Positions 52,242-61,734 of a stretch of 64,000 bases of DNA are shown piece by piece. Location of the stretch: the NCBI RefSeq assembly GCF_900100625.1, contig NZ_FMTY01000002.1, forward strand, positions 458,768 through 522,767. Direction: 5' to 3'. Under the pieces are notes generated by a model. The model had not been told where the DNA came from, searched no databases, and saw only the letters and a list, made by a program, of their open reading frames with translations. Source of the stretch: Flavobacterium saliperosum (GTDB lineage: Bacteria > Bacteroidota > Bacteroidia > Flavobacteriales > Flavobacteriaceae). Position 1 is the stretch's first letter. Each line of letters opens with the position of its first letter. The translations under genes were made by a program, and so were the position numbers.

Positions 52242-53867
52242 TTAGTGTTTAACAACCAATCTTCTGGTGTCGTTTATCTGATCCTTAGTGAATTTGATGT
52301 AATAAACACCATCACTTAAACTTTCGGTATCAATCGTCATTTTGTTAGCGCTCAATTGCGATTTAACGCTAACTTTTTGACCTAATGAGTTGTAAATCAA
52401 AATGGCATACTGATCAAGGTTTTCCATTTCAACAAATATTTCATTGTTTGCAGGAACCGGATAAATTAATGCGTTAACCAATGTATTATCGGATGTTCCA
52501 AGGTTACTTTGACTTCCAACATTAATAACAGCGTTTAAGTTGTTGTATCCTGTAGTCGCATCCCAAGTGTTTGCATTAGCCATTCTTATTGAATATTCCG
52601 GACGGGCACTTAATCCTGAAGCGGCATCAGGAATTACCAAATACAAACGGTAGCTTCCCTGAGTGATGTTTGAAGGCAACGTAATGTTTTCCGCAATTGT
52701 TGTTTCCGCCTGACTTGTCCATAATCTTGGATCGGAAGCTAATGCTTTAGTATACACATCATTGGTTACCGTGTTTTTGAAAACGATATATGCTGTTCTC
52801 TGGTTGTAAGGTGTAGCATAACCCGTATTTCTGATTTTTAAATTAACGGCCATGGAACCACCGATATTAGCTGATTGCGGGAAACTTCCGTTTACCATTT
52901 CAAAACGATAACCCAACTGGTTTTTAATGTCATTCAAACAGCCATTTGATGAAAAACCACTGATAACTGCAGCATTATAATCAACGTTCAAGTACGACCA
53001 GTGAAATTTTTTCATTTCCTGTACAGCTGTAAGACATCCAGAACGGGGCTCATTAACTGCACATGTTTCTCCGCCCATCGCTAAAAACTTTGTTTCCTGC
53101 TCCAAATAAGGATATTCAGTCGAGGTATTGGTATAAGTACCGAAATCTGTCGAGCTTGATAAAAAACAATCGTTATGGTGCGCTAATCTTGACAAAGCAG
53201 AACCATTATATGCCTGACTTTGAGTAAGCGCCGAAGTTGTGGAATAGGTAGCTTGTTTTAGTTTTGGTGTTCTGATCTGTACCATTCTAGATGCAGGTAA
53301 AGCACTCAAAATTCCGTCCACAACCGCTTTTCTGTTAGCATAATCAGTAGAAGAAGGCGACATCCCAAAATAATCAGTGTAGTACCATTCTCCCCATGAC
53401 CCAATGAAACCAGCCTGCATAACAGCAATTACATCAACATTATTTTGAAGTAGGGGTCTCAATTGTTCTATATGTGCTAAAATTTGAGTTTTTGATGCGT
53501 CTCTTTGACCGGCCACATCTGTATCTGAATAAGCAAAACGTACGATACATTTAATACCCGCATTTCTGATGGCATTAAAATCGGCTTGCATTTTGTTTAG
53601 ATAATCCTGTGAAATTGCCGATGATCTGAAGTTTTCCAAATAGAAAACTCGCAATATTAAGGTAATCTTTTCGTTGTTTCTGTAGTTTGTCAATGTAGAT
53701 TGACTTAAACTTGAGTATCCTGTAGAATGTGTTTCCGTGTGGTGGTATAAACCTCTTTCAGGATTTGAAAAATTTTCCGATGAAGCCGTGTAGGTTACGT
53801 TTGTGTTAGTTTGGGCAAAACCAATAATCGAAAAAAGTAAAACTAAGGTTAAAATGCTCTTCTTCAT
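52242..53867 (-). CDS. secreted DUF4874/DUF4832 protein with type IX sorting domain
   Basis: A 541-residue secreted protein. Signal peptide MKKSILTLVLLFSIIGFAQ; then a DUF4874-type barrel that begins with SNPERGLYHHTETHS, followed by DUF4832 motifs (VIAVMQAGFIGSWGEWYYTD) that suggest a TIM-barrel glycoside-hydrolase-like fold. The C-terminal 80 residues form a type A T9SS sorting domain (IYPVPANNEIFVEME, YNSLGQKV, LSDGVYYIKFTKD), so it is exported through type IX secretion and attached or released outside. It converges on the Pel-like operon. A role in modifying the same polysaccharide is inferred from position only. Confidence 0.88.
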   Translation of the reverse strand: MKKSILTLVLLFSIIGFAQTNTNVTYTASSENFSNPERGLYHHTETHSTGYSSLSQSTLTNYRNNEKITLILRVFYLENFRSSAISQDYLNKMQADFNAIRNAGIKCIVRFAYSDTDVAGQRDASKTQILAHIEQLRPLLQNNVDVIAVMQAGFIGSWGEWYYTDYFGMSPSSTDYANRKAVVDGILSALPASRMVQIRTPKLKQATYSTTSALTQSQAYNGSALSRLAHHNDCFLSSSTDFGTYTNTSTEYPYLEQETKFLAMGGETCAVNEPRSGCLTAVQEMKKFHWSYLNVDYNAAVISGFSSNGCLNDIKNQLGYRFEMVNGSFPQSANIGGSMAVNLKIRNTGYATPYNQRTAYIVFKNTVTNDVYTKALASDPRLWTSQAETTIAENITLPSNITQGSYRLYLVIPDAASGLSARPEYSIRMANANTWDATTGYNNLNAVINVGSQSNLGTSDNTLVNALIYPVPANNEIFVEMENLDQYAILIYNSLGQKVSVKSQLSANKMTIDTESLSDGVYYIKFTKDQINDTRRLVVKH

Positions 53868-53922
53868 AAATCTTCTGTTTAGTTGTTATTGTTTCGAGTT
53901 TCATTTCAATTGTAACTCATTG

Positions 53923-53930
53923 CAAATCTA
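53923..53930 (-). promoter_or_regulatory. -7 promoter box for the DUF4874/DUF4832 gene
   Basis: CAAATCTA on the plus strand reads TAGATTTG on the minus strand, 55 nt before the ATG. No -33 TTG at the usual distance. Confidence 0.5.
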
Positions 53931-53960
53931 TACGTTAGCTCCGAAAAAAAAAATTATTTT

Positions 53961-54000
53961 ATCGTCAAAATGCACTTTTTATCGCTTAAATACACTTTTT
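53961..54000 (-). repeat. two imperfect 20-bp direct repeats upstream of the DUF4874/DUF4832 promoter
   Basis: 53961-53980 and 53981-54000 match at 16 of 20 positions (pattern ATCGnnnAAATnCACTTTTT). They lie 30 nt upstream of the -7 box, a typical place for an activator site. The remaining gene-free sequence 54001-54277 is AT-rich and shows nothing else. Confidence 0.5.
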
Positions 54001-54277
54001 AACAATTTTTATAAGATTACACATCTAATTTTGTGAATTTCAAGTAAGAAAAGACATAACACGTTTAGTTTTTTTTAACATTTATATTTTTTAATTAATT
54101 AATTATCAACTAATTACATTTGAAATAAGTAAGAATTGTCTTTAGGAATATTTCTGAAAAATTCAATTTTAGACAAACAGCATATTTTCATCGATGAAAT
54201 GCATCTGTTTTTTATAGTTTTGGCACATGTTATTTTGAACTATAATATACATTATGTAAAATAGAAAATTACTTTTC

Positions 54278-54309
54278 TTGTATATAATGGTGAAATTCTC
54301 CTAACTTTG
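54278..54309 (+). promoter_or_regulatory. promoter of the EamA transporter gene
   Basis: TTG at 54278-54280, 21-nt spacer, TAACTTTG at 54302-54309, then 22 nt to the ATG. Confidence 0.7.
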
Positions 54310-54331
54310 CGTAAATAAAATATCCCTCCCT

Positions 54332-55198
54332 ATGATCTATATATTGCTGAGCATCTGTTGCAGTGTTACGGTTGCCGTATTGCTGAAAACAGCGCGCCGA
54401 TTCGGAATCAACATTCAGCAAAGCATTAATTGGAATTATTTATCAGCTTTGCTACTGTGCTTTTTTTCTTTTTCGCCAAACGTCAGCCTGCTTACTGTTT
54501 CTTCACCATGGAAATTATACATTCCGTTAAGTGTTTTATTGCCAACCGTTTTCGTTCTTCTGGCCATTTCCATACGTTACATCGGAATTGTAAAAACAGA
54601 TATTGCCCAACGTTTATCGCTGTTTATCCCCATTTTAGCTTCTTATTTTATTTTTAATGAAACCATGAGTTCGTTAAAATTAATCGGACTTTCAGTAGGA
54701 TTCTTAGCCATCTTCCTTACGCTGAATAAAAAATCTGAATCCACAAGTGAAAAAAACCGCTGGATTTTTCCGTTAATTGTTTTGCTTGGTTTCGGAGTCA
54801 TTGACGTTTTATTCAAACAAATCGCCATAAACAAAGACATTCCATTTACAACCTCACTGTTTATCATATTTTGCGGCGCTTTCATTATTTCTTCCATTAT
54901 CAGTCTGTATTCCATTCTTATGAAGAAAACACCATTAGAATTGAAAAGTTTTTACTTCGGAATCGTGCTCGGTATTTTCAACTTCGGAAACATCCTGTTT
55001 TATTTAAAAGCGCATAAAGCTTTGGCAGACAATCCATCCACAGTTTTTGCAGCCATGAATTTCGGAGTGATTGTTGTTGGAAGTTTAATCGGAATTGCTG
55101 TTTTCAAAGAAAAAATATCCCGGTTAAATTACTTCGGAATTGCCTTAGCGCTGAGTGCTGTTGTTATCATTACCTTGTCACAAGTGTATGCTTCTTAA
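54332..55198 (+). CDS. EamA/DMT family transporter
   Basis: A 288-residue inner-membrane protein with about ten helices in two similar halves, the drug/metabolite transporter pattern. The first half ends LIGLSVGFLAIFLTLNKK and the second ends RLNYFGIALALSAVVIITLSQV, both showing the EamA end motif, and IPILASYFIFNETMS gives the ExxxS-type stretch before it. The substrate (amino acid, nucleotide sugar or other metabolite) cannot be inferred. Own promoter; 129 nt to the next gene. Confidence 0.88.
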   Translation: MIYILLSICCSVTVAVLLKTARRFGINIQQSINWNYLSALLLCFFSFSPNVSLLTVSSPWKLYIPLSVLLPTVFVLLAISIRYIGIVKTDIAQRLSLFIPILASYFIFNETMSSLKLIGLSVGFLAIFLTLNKKSESTSEKNRWIFPLIVLLGFGVIDVLFKQIAINKDIPFTTSLFIIFCGAFIISSIISLYSILMKKTPLELKSFYFGIVLGIFNFGNILFYLKAHKALADNPSTVFAAMNFGVIVVGSLIGIAVFKEKISRLNYFGIALALSAVVIITLSQVYAS

Positions 55199-55260
55199 AG
55201 TTTACACTTCCCTCCTTTTGAAGTTTGCAGAATTTTAGTACTTTTAAACCATTATTATCC

Positions 55261-55290
55261 GTTATACTATAACTTGCAGCTTTAAGTTAT
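55261..55290. promoter_or_regulatory. overlapping palindromes upstream of the DUF294 gene
   Basis: GTTATACTATAAC (55261-55273) is a perfect palindrome around a central C; ATAACTT (55269-55275) also pairs with AAGTTAT (55284-55290). Candidate operator, 38 nt before the ATG; inference only. Confidence 0.35.
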
Positions 55291-55327
55291 ATGCTTGACT
55301 ATGAGTTATTAAACATTATAATTTGAT

Positions 55328-57247
55328 ATGAGAAACCCCATTGCAGAACGAATAGCCGATTTTTTAAAGCATTATCCGCCGTTTACCAGTTTGACATATG
55401 TAGAATTGGTAACGATTTCCGAGCAGATTAAAGTGATTTACCTTGAGAAAAATCAGGTTTTATTTAAAATCGGAGATCCTACCCACGACTCTTTTTATGT
55501 AGTGGCTTCCGGTGCTATTGGTCTTTCGGTTATTTCGGATGCCGAAGAAACCCTTATAGACAAATGTGATGAAGGCGATATTCTTGGTTTACGACCGTTT
55601 TTTGCCAAAAACAATTACTTAATGACGGCCAAATCTCGTGAAGATTCTATCATTTACGCGATTCCCATTCAGGTTTTCAAGCCCTATGTTACCGGAAACA
55701 GCAATGTACTGAGTTTCCTTTTGGAGAGCTTTGCTTCCAATACCCGAAACCCGTACGACAAAGACAATCGCGGAAAATTAATCTCTGAAAACGTCCTGTA
55801 TAACGAACAAAGTGCTACGGATATTCAGTATTTTCAACCCATAAAGTATACCAAAAAACCCATTACGGCAAGCTCGAACGATATTGTAAAATACATCGCA
55901 CAAACCATGTCGAGCCGACAAATCGGAAGTGTAATCATTCAGGAAAACCAAATGCCAATCGGAATTGTAACCGATAACGATTTGCGTTCCAAAATTGCAA
56001 CCGGTCTTTATCCTATTGACGTAACCGTTGATAAAATCATGACAGTTCCTGTAGTTACGGTACCCGAAGACATTTCCATTGCCGAAGCACAAATGATGAT
56101 GCTGAAACACAACGTAGGCTACTTATGCGTTACCCGTGACGGAACTGAAAAAGGCGCCATTTCGGGAATAATTTCTGAACACGATGTGGTTGCTGCTCAG
56201 GCGAATAATCCGGGAGTACTATTAAAACAGATAAAACGAGCCGATCGTTCCAAAGAATTAAAAGTGGTTCGCGACAAGCTGACCGATTTGATTCAGAATT
56301 CGATTGATAAAAACATTCCGATTTCCCATATAACGAACGTTGCTTCGGAAGTTACCATTGCCATTACCAAGCGTGCCATCGAATTGGCTATTGAAAAAGT
56401 GGGTACGCCACCGGTAAAATTTGCCTGGTTTAATTTGGGAAGTCAGGGACGAAAAGAACAATTATTGCTAACCGATGTGAATAATTCATTGGTCTTTGAA
56501 GATGTTCCCGCAGAACAATACGCTGAAGTAAAAACATACTTCCTAAGCTTGGCGGAACGCGTTCTGGAGACCTTTGAAAAAATCGGCTACGAAAAAAGCG
56601 CACAAGGACTAAATGCCAATAATGATTTATGGTGTAAGTCATTGACAGATTGGATAAAACAATACAACACCTGGATTAATACTCCAGGTGAAAAAGGGGT
56701 TCGAGCCAGCTCCATTTTCTTTGATTACGACTTCATTTACGGCGATCCGGTTCTAGAGAAAACACTTACGGAAGAGATTTATGCCAAAACGGCCAACAAT
56801 CAGTTGTTCTATGCTTTTTTAGGTACCGATGCCATAAAAAAACCGGCACCTCTAGGCTTCTTTAGACAGTTTTTAGTGGAGCAGGACGAAGAACACAAAG
56901 ACACGTTCGATATTAAAAACAGAGCGATTGCGCCTTTAGTGGATGCGGCACGTGTTTTTGCCATCAGTAAAGGAATCAAGAACATTACCAATACGTATCA
57001 ACGTTTTAAAAAGTTGGCCGATTTGGAACCTCAAAATGCCGATTTGTACTTAGAATGCGCCGAAGCGTTTCATACATTGCATTGGTTCAGAACCGAAGAA
57101 GGCTTAAAAACGGATTCCAACGGAAGTTATCTCAATATTGAAGAACTTACCAAAGTGGATAAGGTAAAACTTAAAAACTGTTTTCAACCGATAAATGAGA
57201 TTCAGGATTTGATTAAGAACCGATTTCAATTAACTTATTTCACGTAA
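55328..57247 (+). CDS. cNMP-binding / CBS / DUF294 nucleotidyltransferase-like protein
   Basis: A 639-residue cytosolic signalling-type protein. About 1-130: cyclic-nucleotide-binding fold (NQVLFKIGDPTHDSFYVVASG). About 170-300: two CBS domains (VIIQENQMPIGIVTDNDLR, GAISGIISEHDVVAAQ). About 340-480: DUF294 nucleotidyltransferase-like domain with GSQGRKEQLLLTDVNNSLVF, then the DUF294 C-terminal substrate-binding domain. In the relatives that I know the metal motif reads TDxDN; here the second Asp is Asn (TDVNN). Proteins of this type sit next to acetate-metabolism genes in many bacteria, as here next to acs. The exonuclease gene follows by 3 nt. Confidence 0.88.
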   Translation: MRNPIAERIADFLKHYPPFTSLTYVELVTISEQIKVIYLEKNQVLFKIGDPTHDSFYVVASGAIGLSVISDAEETLIDKCDEGDILGLRPFFAKNNYLMTAKSREDSIIYAIPIQVFKPYVTGNSNVLSFLLESFASNTRNPYDKDNRGKLISENVLYNEQSATDIQYFQPIKYTKKPITASSNDIVKYIAQTMSSRQIGSVIIQENQMPIGIVTDNDLRSKIATGLYPIDVTVDKIMTVPVVTVPEDISIAEAQMMMLKHNVGYLCVTRDGTEKGAISGIISEHDVVAAQANNPGVLLKQIKRADRSKELKVVRDKLTDLIQNSIDKNIPISHITNVASEVTIAITKRAIELAIEKVGTPPVKFAWFNLGSQGRKEQLLLTDVNNSLVFEDVPAEQYAEVKTYFLSLAERVLETFEKIGYEKSAQGLNANNDLWCKSLTDWIKQYNTWINTPGEKGVRASSIFFDYDFIYGDPVLEKTLTEEIYAKTANNQLFYAFLGTDAIKKPAPLGFFRQFLVEQDEEHKDTFDIKNRAIAPLVDAARVFAISKGIKNITNTYQRFKKLADLEPQNADLYLECAEAFHTLHWFRTEEGLKTDSNGSYLNIEELTKVDKVKLKNCFQPINEIQDLIKNRFQLTYFT

Positions 57248-57250
57248 TTT

Positions 57251-57856
57251 ATGTTAGACTGGTTAACAGGTAAAGGCGATCCCACATTCTGGAAAACCTA
57301 TTTGGAACATTTTGATAAAGAAGATGCCAATGCGCCTACTCGCTATGTGATTTTTGATGTGGAAAGAACGGGCTTAAACTGGAAAGAAGATGTGATTCTG
57401 TCTATCGGATGTATTGGGGTTGTTAATGATCAGATAGAAATCAATGATTTTTTTGAAGTATTTATCAAACAGGAAAACAGAACGCAACAAAATGAAGCCG
57501 TAGAAAAACTTTTCAAAGCTGATTCCTCTGAAGCTGTTTCCGAATCGGAAGCAATGATGCGTTTTCTGGAACATATCAAAAACGCCACACTCATCGGACA
57601 TAATACCAATCTAGACATTGAAATGATGAATCAGGCATTGAAGCGAATGAACCTCGGCAAAATTAAAAACAACGTGCTGGATATCAATGTAATGTATCAG
57701 CGTTTTAAAAATCTTCCTGAAGACCAACACCATACGTTGGATGAATTGTGCGATCTTTTTAAAGTCAAAAAAAGCCATCGTCACACTGCTTCGAACGATG
57801 CTTACATAACGGCATTGGTTTTTTTAAAACTGAAAAGGAAACTTAAAATGCAATAA
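57251..57856 (+). CDS. DEDD-family 3'-5' exonuclease (DNA polymerase III epsilon-like)
   Basis: A 201-residue exonuclease with the four acidic positions: D and E in IFDVERTGLN (Exo I), D in LIGHNTNLDIEMM (Exo II), and H/D in HRHTASNDAYITALV (Exo III, DEDDh type). The usual Thr after the Glu (DIETTG) is Arg here, which should not abolish metal binding. It lies 3 nt after the DUF294 gene, a pairing that is common in proteobacteria near acs as well. A free exonuclease rather than a polymerase subunit is likely because of the small size. Confidence 0.88.
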   Translation: MLDWLTGKGDPTFWKTYLEHFDKEDANAPTRYVIFDVERTGLNWKEDVILSIGCIGVVNDQIEINDFFEVFIKQENRTQQNEAVEKLFKADSSEAVSESEAMMRFLEHIKNATLIGHNTNLDIEMMNQALKRMNLGKIKNNVLDINVMYQRFKNLPEDQHHTLDELCDLFKVKKSHRHTASNDAYITALVFLKLKRKLKMQ

Positions 57857-57860
57857 AAAA

Positions 57861-57886
57861 AAGCCCTGATTTTCAGGGCTTTTTTG
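57861..57886. terminator. bidirectional terminator between the exonuclease gene and acs
   Basis: AAGCCCTGA (57861-57869) pairs with TCAGGGCTT (57873-57881) around TTT, with an A-run on the left and T-run on the right, serving both convergent genes. Confidence 0.9.
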
Positions 57887-57890
57887 TTTT

Positions 57891-59798
57891 TTAGATTTTA
57901 TTGTCTTTAATCTCATCCACAATTTCAGGATTCAGTAATGTTGAGGTATCTCCGAAATTCGAGAAATCTCCTTCGGCAATCTTACGCAGAATACGGCGCA
58001 TGATTTTTCCGGAACGTGTTTTCGGTAAACCGCTCACAAACTGAATCTTATCCAGCTTCGCAATCGGTCCGATATGACTCGAAACGTGTTCGTTTATCTC
58101 TCTCGTTAAATTATCACGATCTCGGTATTCACCCGTTTCTTTCAGAATAATGAAGCCGTAAAGCGCATTTCCTTTGATATCGTGAGGGAAACCAACAATC
58201 GCTGATTCCGCTACTGCCGGATGTTCGTTAATTGCATCTTCAATTGGCGCGGTTCCTAAATTATGTCCGGATACAATCACCACATCGTCTACTCTTCCCG
58301 TAATTCGGTAATAGCCAACTTCATCACGCAAAGCGCCGTCACCAGTGAAGTATTTGCCCGGGAAAGCCGAGAAATACGTTTCTTTATAACGTTCGTGATC
58401 ACCCCAAATGGTTCGCGCCATTGACGGCCACGGGAATTTAATGCACAAACTTCCAACTACCTGATTGCCTTCGATTTCGTTACGTTTTTCATCCATTAAA
58501 ACCGGTTGGATTCCCGGTAATGGTAATGTGGCATACGTTGGTTTTGTTGGCGTTACGAAAGGAACCGGTGAAATCATGATACTTCCTGTTTCGGTTTGCC
58601 ACCAGGTATCTACAATCGGGCATTTTTTCTTCCCAACGTGATCATTATACCAGTGCCAAGCCTCTTCGTTAATAGGCTCCCCTACCGATCCGATAACTTT
58701 TAACGAAGACAAATCGTATTTATCTACCCATTCGTCACTTTCTTTTGCCAAAGAACGAATTGCCGTTGGCGCTGTGTAAAACTGAGATACTTTATGTTTG
58801 TCAATCACTTCCCAGAAACGTCCGAAATCAGGATATGACGGAACACCTTCGAAAATTACGGTGGTAGCACCGTTTAACAAGGGTCCGTATAAAATATAAG
58901 AATGTCCTGTAATCCAGCCGATATCAGCCGTACACCAGAAAACATCATTTTCTTCATAGTTGAATATGTTTCTAAACGAGTAAGCTGTCTGAACCATATA
59001 ACCGGCTGTTGTATGTAACATTCCTTTCGGTTTTCCGGTTGAACCCGAAGTATACAGAATGAACAACGGATCTTCCGCATCCATGATTTCCGCAACATTA
59101 TTTGGAATCGCCGCATCTAAAAGGGGCTGTAACCACTGATCGCGACCTTCTTTCATATTCACGGTGGTATTTGTTCTGTTGGCTACCAGAACTTTTTCCA
59201 CGGAAGGGCATTTTTCCAAAGCTTCATCGATAATTCCTTTTAAATCAATTGATTTGTTTCCTCTGAAACCACCATCCGAAGTGATAACCATTTTACATTC
59301 GCAGTCGTTAATACGGGAAGTCACCGCCGAAGCCGAAAATCCTGCAAAAACCACGGAATGTATGGCTCCAATTCGGGCACATGCTAAAACAGCAACTGCC
59401 AATTCCGGAATCATTGGTAAATAAATACAAACGCGATCTCCTTTCTTAACCCCTTGTTCTCTAAGGACATTCGCCATTTTCGCTACACGGTCATACAATT
59501 CGTTATACGAAATATGAAGCGCTCCTTCATTAGGGTTATTAGGTTCGAAAATAATAGCCGTTTTATCGCCACGTTTCGCTAAATGTCTGTCGATACAGTT
59601 TTTAGTGATGTTCACTTTGGCATTTACAAACCATTTTACATCAGCCTCTCCCATGTTGAAATCAACCACCTTATCCCAACCCTGGTACCAGATGAAATTT
59701 TCCTCGGCGATTTTACCCCAGAATTTTCTCGGTTCCCGAATGGATTTCTTATAATGCTTGAAATACTCTTCCAGGTTTTTAATTTTATAGTAACTCAT
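57891..59798 (-). CDS. acs: acetate--CoA ligase (acetyl-CoA synthetase)
   Basis: The AMP-forming enzyme that activates acetate to acetyl-CoA. At 635 residues it is full length. The P-loop-like motif is YTSGSTGKPKGML, the A5/A8 motifs are WWQTETGS and YYRITGRVDDVVIVSGHN, and the catalytic lysine is K598 in TRSGKIMRR, which in Salmonella Acs is switched off by acetylation. It is the last gene of a minus-strand operon with a sensor kinase, a response regulator and a second acyl-CoA synthetase; the gap to the latter is 23 nt. Confidence 0.96.
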   Translation of the reverse strand: MSYYKIKNLEEYFKHYKKSIREPRKFWGKIAEENFIWYQGWDKVVDFNMGEADVKWFVNAKVNITKNCIDRHLAKRGDKTAIIFEPNNPNEGALHISYNELYDRVAKMANVLREQGVKKGDRVCIYLPMIPELAVAVLACARIGAIHSVVFAGFSASAVTSRINDCECKMVITSDGGFRGNKSIDLKGIIDEALEKCPSVEKVLVANRTNTTVNMKEGRDQWLQPLLDAAIPNNVAEIMDAEDPLFILYTSGSTGKPKGMLHTTAGYMVQTAYSFRNIFNYEENDVFWCTADIGWITGHSYILYGPLLNGATTVIFEGVPSYPDFGRFWEVIDKHKVSQFYTAPTAIRSLAKESDEWVDKYDLSSLKVIGSVGEPINEEAWHWYNDHVGKKKCPIVDTWWQTETGSIMISPVPFVTPTKPTYATLPLPGIQPVLMDEKRNEIEGNQVVGSLCIKFPWPSMARTIWGDHERYKETYFSAFPGKYFTGDGALRDEVGYYRITGRVDDVVIVSGHNLGTAPIEDAINEHPAVAESAIVGFPHDIKGNALYGFIILKETGEYRDRDNLTREINEHVSSHIGPIAKLDKIQFVSGLPKTRSGKIMRRILRKIAEGDFSNFGDTSTLLNPEIVDEIKDNKI

Positions 59799-59821
59799 AT
59801 TCTTGTTTGTTTTGTTTATTT

Positions 59822-61717
59822 TTATTTGAAGGCTCCAATTTTATAATCGTTCAAAACGGTGGTGAATTCGTCCACAATAGCTTCGTCATCGATGGTAGAC
59901 GGAATCTGATACGAATCACCGTCAACAATGCTTCGCATCAGTTTTCTGAGGATTTTTCCCGAACGGGTTTTCGGCAAACGCTGCATCACAATAACACTTC
60001 GCAATGAAGCCACTGCTCCAATTTTCTCTCTGACCAAATGTACAATTTCGTGTTCCAATTGGAAACTTTCCATATCATCACCTGATTTAATCACCACCAA
60101 AGCCAATGGAATCTGCCCTTTTAACGCATCGTTAATTCCAATCACCGCACATTCGGCTACCGAAGAATGCGATGCCACGATTTCTTCCATTTCTGCAGTG
60201 GACAAGCGGTGTCCGGCTACGTTGATTACATCATCCACTCGTCCGGTAATGAAAACATATCCGTCGTTATCGATAAAACCACCGTCACCTGAGAAATAAT
60301 ATCCCGGAAATTTAGTCAGATATCCTGATTTGAAGCGTTCACTATCATTCCAGATATCCAGCATGGTTCCTGGCGGCAAAGGTAATTTAATAACTACATA
60401 TCCTTCTTCGTTCGGACCTAATTCTTCTCCGTTTTCCCAAAAAATCCTGATGTCGTAACCCGAAACCGGTTTTCCTGAAGAGCCTGGTTTTATTGGTAAA
60501 TACTCCACTCCCATCATGTTGGCAATCATTGGCCATCCGGATTCTGTTTGCCACCAATGGTCAATTACGGGAATCGGAATATGTTCGCGGTACCATTCCA
60601 AAGTAGCCACATCACAACGTTCTCCTGCCAGAAACTGTGTTCGTAAAGCACTTAAATCGTATTGCTTGATGAATTCACCATTCGGATCTTCTTTTTTAAT
60701 CGCTCTGATAGCTGTGGGAGCCGTAAACATTACGCTTACTTTATGTTCCGAAATGATTCTCCAAAAGGTTGAAGCATCCGGTGTTCTCACAGGTTTTCCT
60801 TCAAATATGATGGAGGTATTCCGGTTGAATAGCGGTCCGTAAATCGTATAACTGTGTCCGACAGCCCAACCGATATCGGAAGCAGCCCAAAAAACTTCAT
60901 CTTCTTTTACACCATAAATGTATTGCATTGAAAATTTAAGTGCGGTGGCATGACCTCCTGTATCTCTGACGATTCCTTTTGGTTTTCCGGTGGTTCCCGA
61001 AGTGTACAAAATATACAACGGATGTGTGGAATTCACCGAAACACAATCAGCTTCTTCCGAGCCATAGACCAAAGCATCGTAATCAATATCATATTTTTTA
61101 AACGGAACCCTCGCCCCTAACTTTCTGTTGAAAATCACAACGTTATCCGGTTTGTGTTCGGCTAAAGCTATGGCTTCATCCACCAAAGGTTTGTAGGCAA
61201 TTAAGCGGTCAATTTCAATTCCTGAAGAGGCGGTTAGAATCGCTTTTGGTTTGGAATCGTCAATTCGGATAGCCAATTCGTGAGGTGCAAATCCTCCGAA
61301 AACCACCGAATGCGTTACCCCGATTCGTGCGCACGCCAACATGGCAAACGCTGCCTGAGGAATCATCGGCATGTAAATTACCGCCGTATCTCCTTTGGTT
61401 AAACCTAATGAAAGTAAGCCTCCAGCCAATTTTGCCACTTCGGTTTTCACTTCGGTAAACGTAAATTTCTTAACCGTTTGGGTTACGGGAGAATCATAAA
61501 TAAAGGCAATTTTATCGCCGTGACCTTCATTAATATGCTTATCCAGAGCTAAATAACAAGCGTTCAGTTCGCCGTCTTTAAACCACAACGGGTAATCGTT
61601 TGCGTCTTTGGACAATATGGTATTCGGTTTTAAGAACCAATCCAAAGTATCGGATTTTTTTTTCCAGAAACCTTCCGGATTTTCAATACTTTCTTTATAA
61701 AAATCGTTATAATTCAT
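59822..61717 (-). CDS. prpE: PrpE-like AMP-forming acyl-CoA synthetase
   Basis: A 631-residue paralogue of Acs. YTSGTTGKPKGIV, WWQTESGWP, FITGRVDDVINVAGHRLST and the catalytic K588 in TRSGKILRK are all intact. The sequence wording (GGHATALKFSMQYIYG, PNEEGYVVIKLPLPPG) is that of the propionyl-CoA synthetase branch, so propionate is the likely substrate, but acetate or butyrate cannot be excluded. It lies 17 nt after the response regulator gene and 23 nt before acs, in one operon. Confidence 0.88.
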   Translation of the reverse strand: MNYNDFYKESIENPEGFWKKKSDTLDWFLKPNTILSKDANDYPLWFKDGELNACYLALDKHINEGHGDKIAFIYDSPVTQTVKKFTFTEVKTEVAKLAGGLLSLGLTKGDTAVIYMPMIPQAAFAMLACARIGVTHSVVFGGFAPHELAIRIDDSKPKAILTASSGIEIDRLIAYKPLVDEAIALAEHKPDNVVIFNRKLGARVPFKKYDIDYDALVYGSEEADCVSVNSTHPLYILYTSGTTGKPKGIVRDTGGHATALKFSMQYIYGVKEDEVFWAASDIGWAVGHSYTIYGPLFNRNTSIIFEGKPVRTPDASTFWRIISEHKVSVMFTAPTAIRAIKKEDPNGEFIKQYDLSALRTQFLAGERCDVATLEWYREHIPIPVIDHWWQTESGWPMIANMMGVEYLPIKPGSSGKPVSGYDIRIFWENGEELGPNEEGYVVIKLPLPPGTMLDIWNDSERFKSGYLTKFPGYYFSGDGGFIDNDGYVFITGRVDDVINVAGHRLSTAEMEEIVASHSSVAECAVIGINDALKGQIPLALVVIKSGDDMESFQLEHEIVHLVREKIGAVASLRSVIVMQRLPKTRSGKILRKLMRSIVDGDSYQIPSTIDDEAIVDEFTTVLNDYKIGAFK

Positions 61718-61734
61718 TGTTGTGTTTGCTGTTT

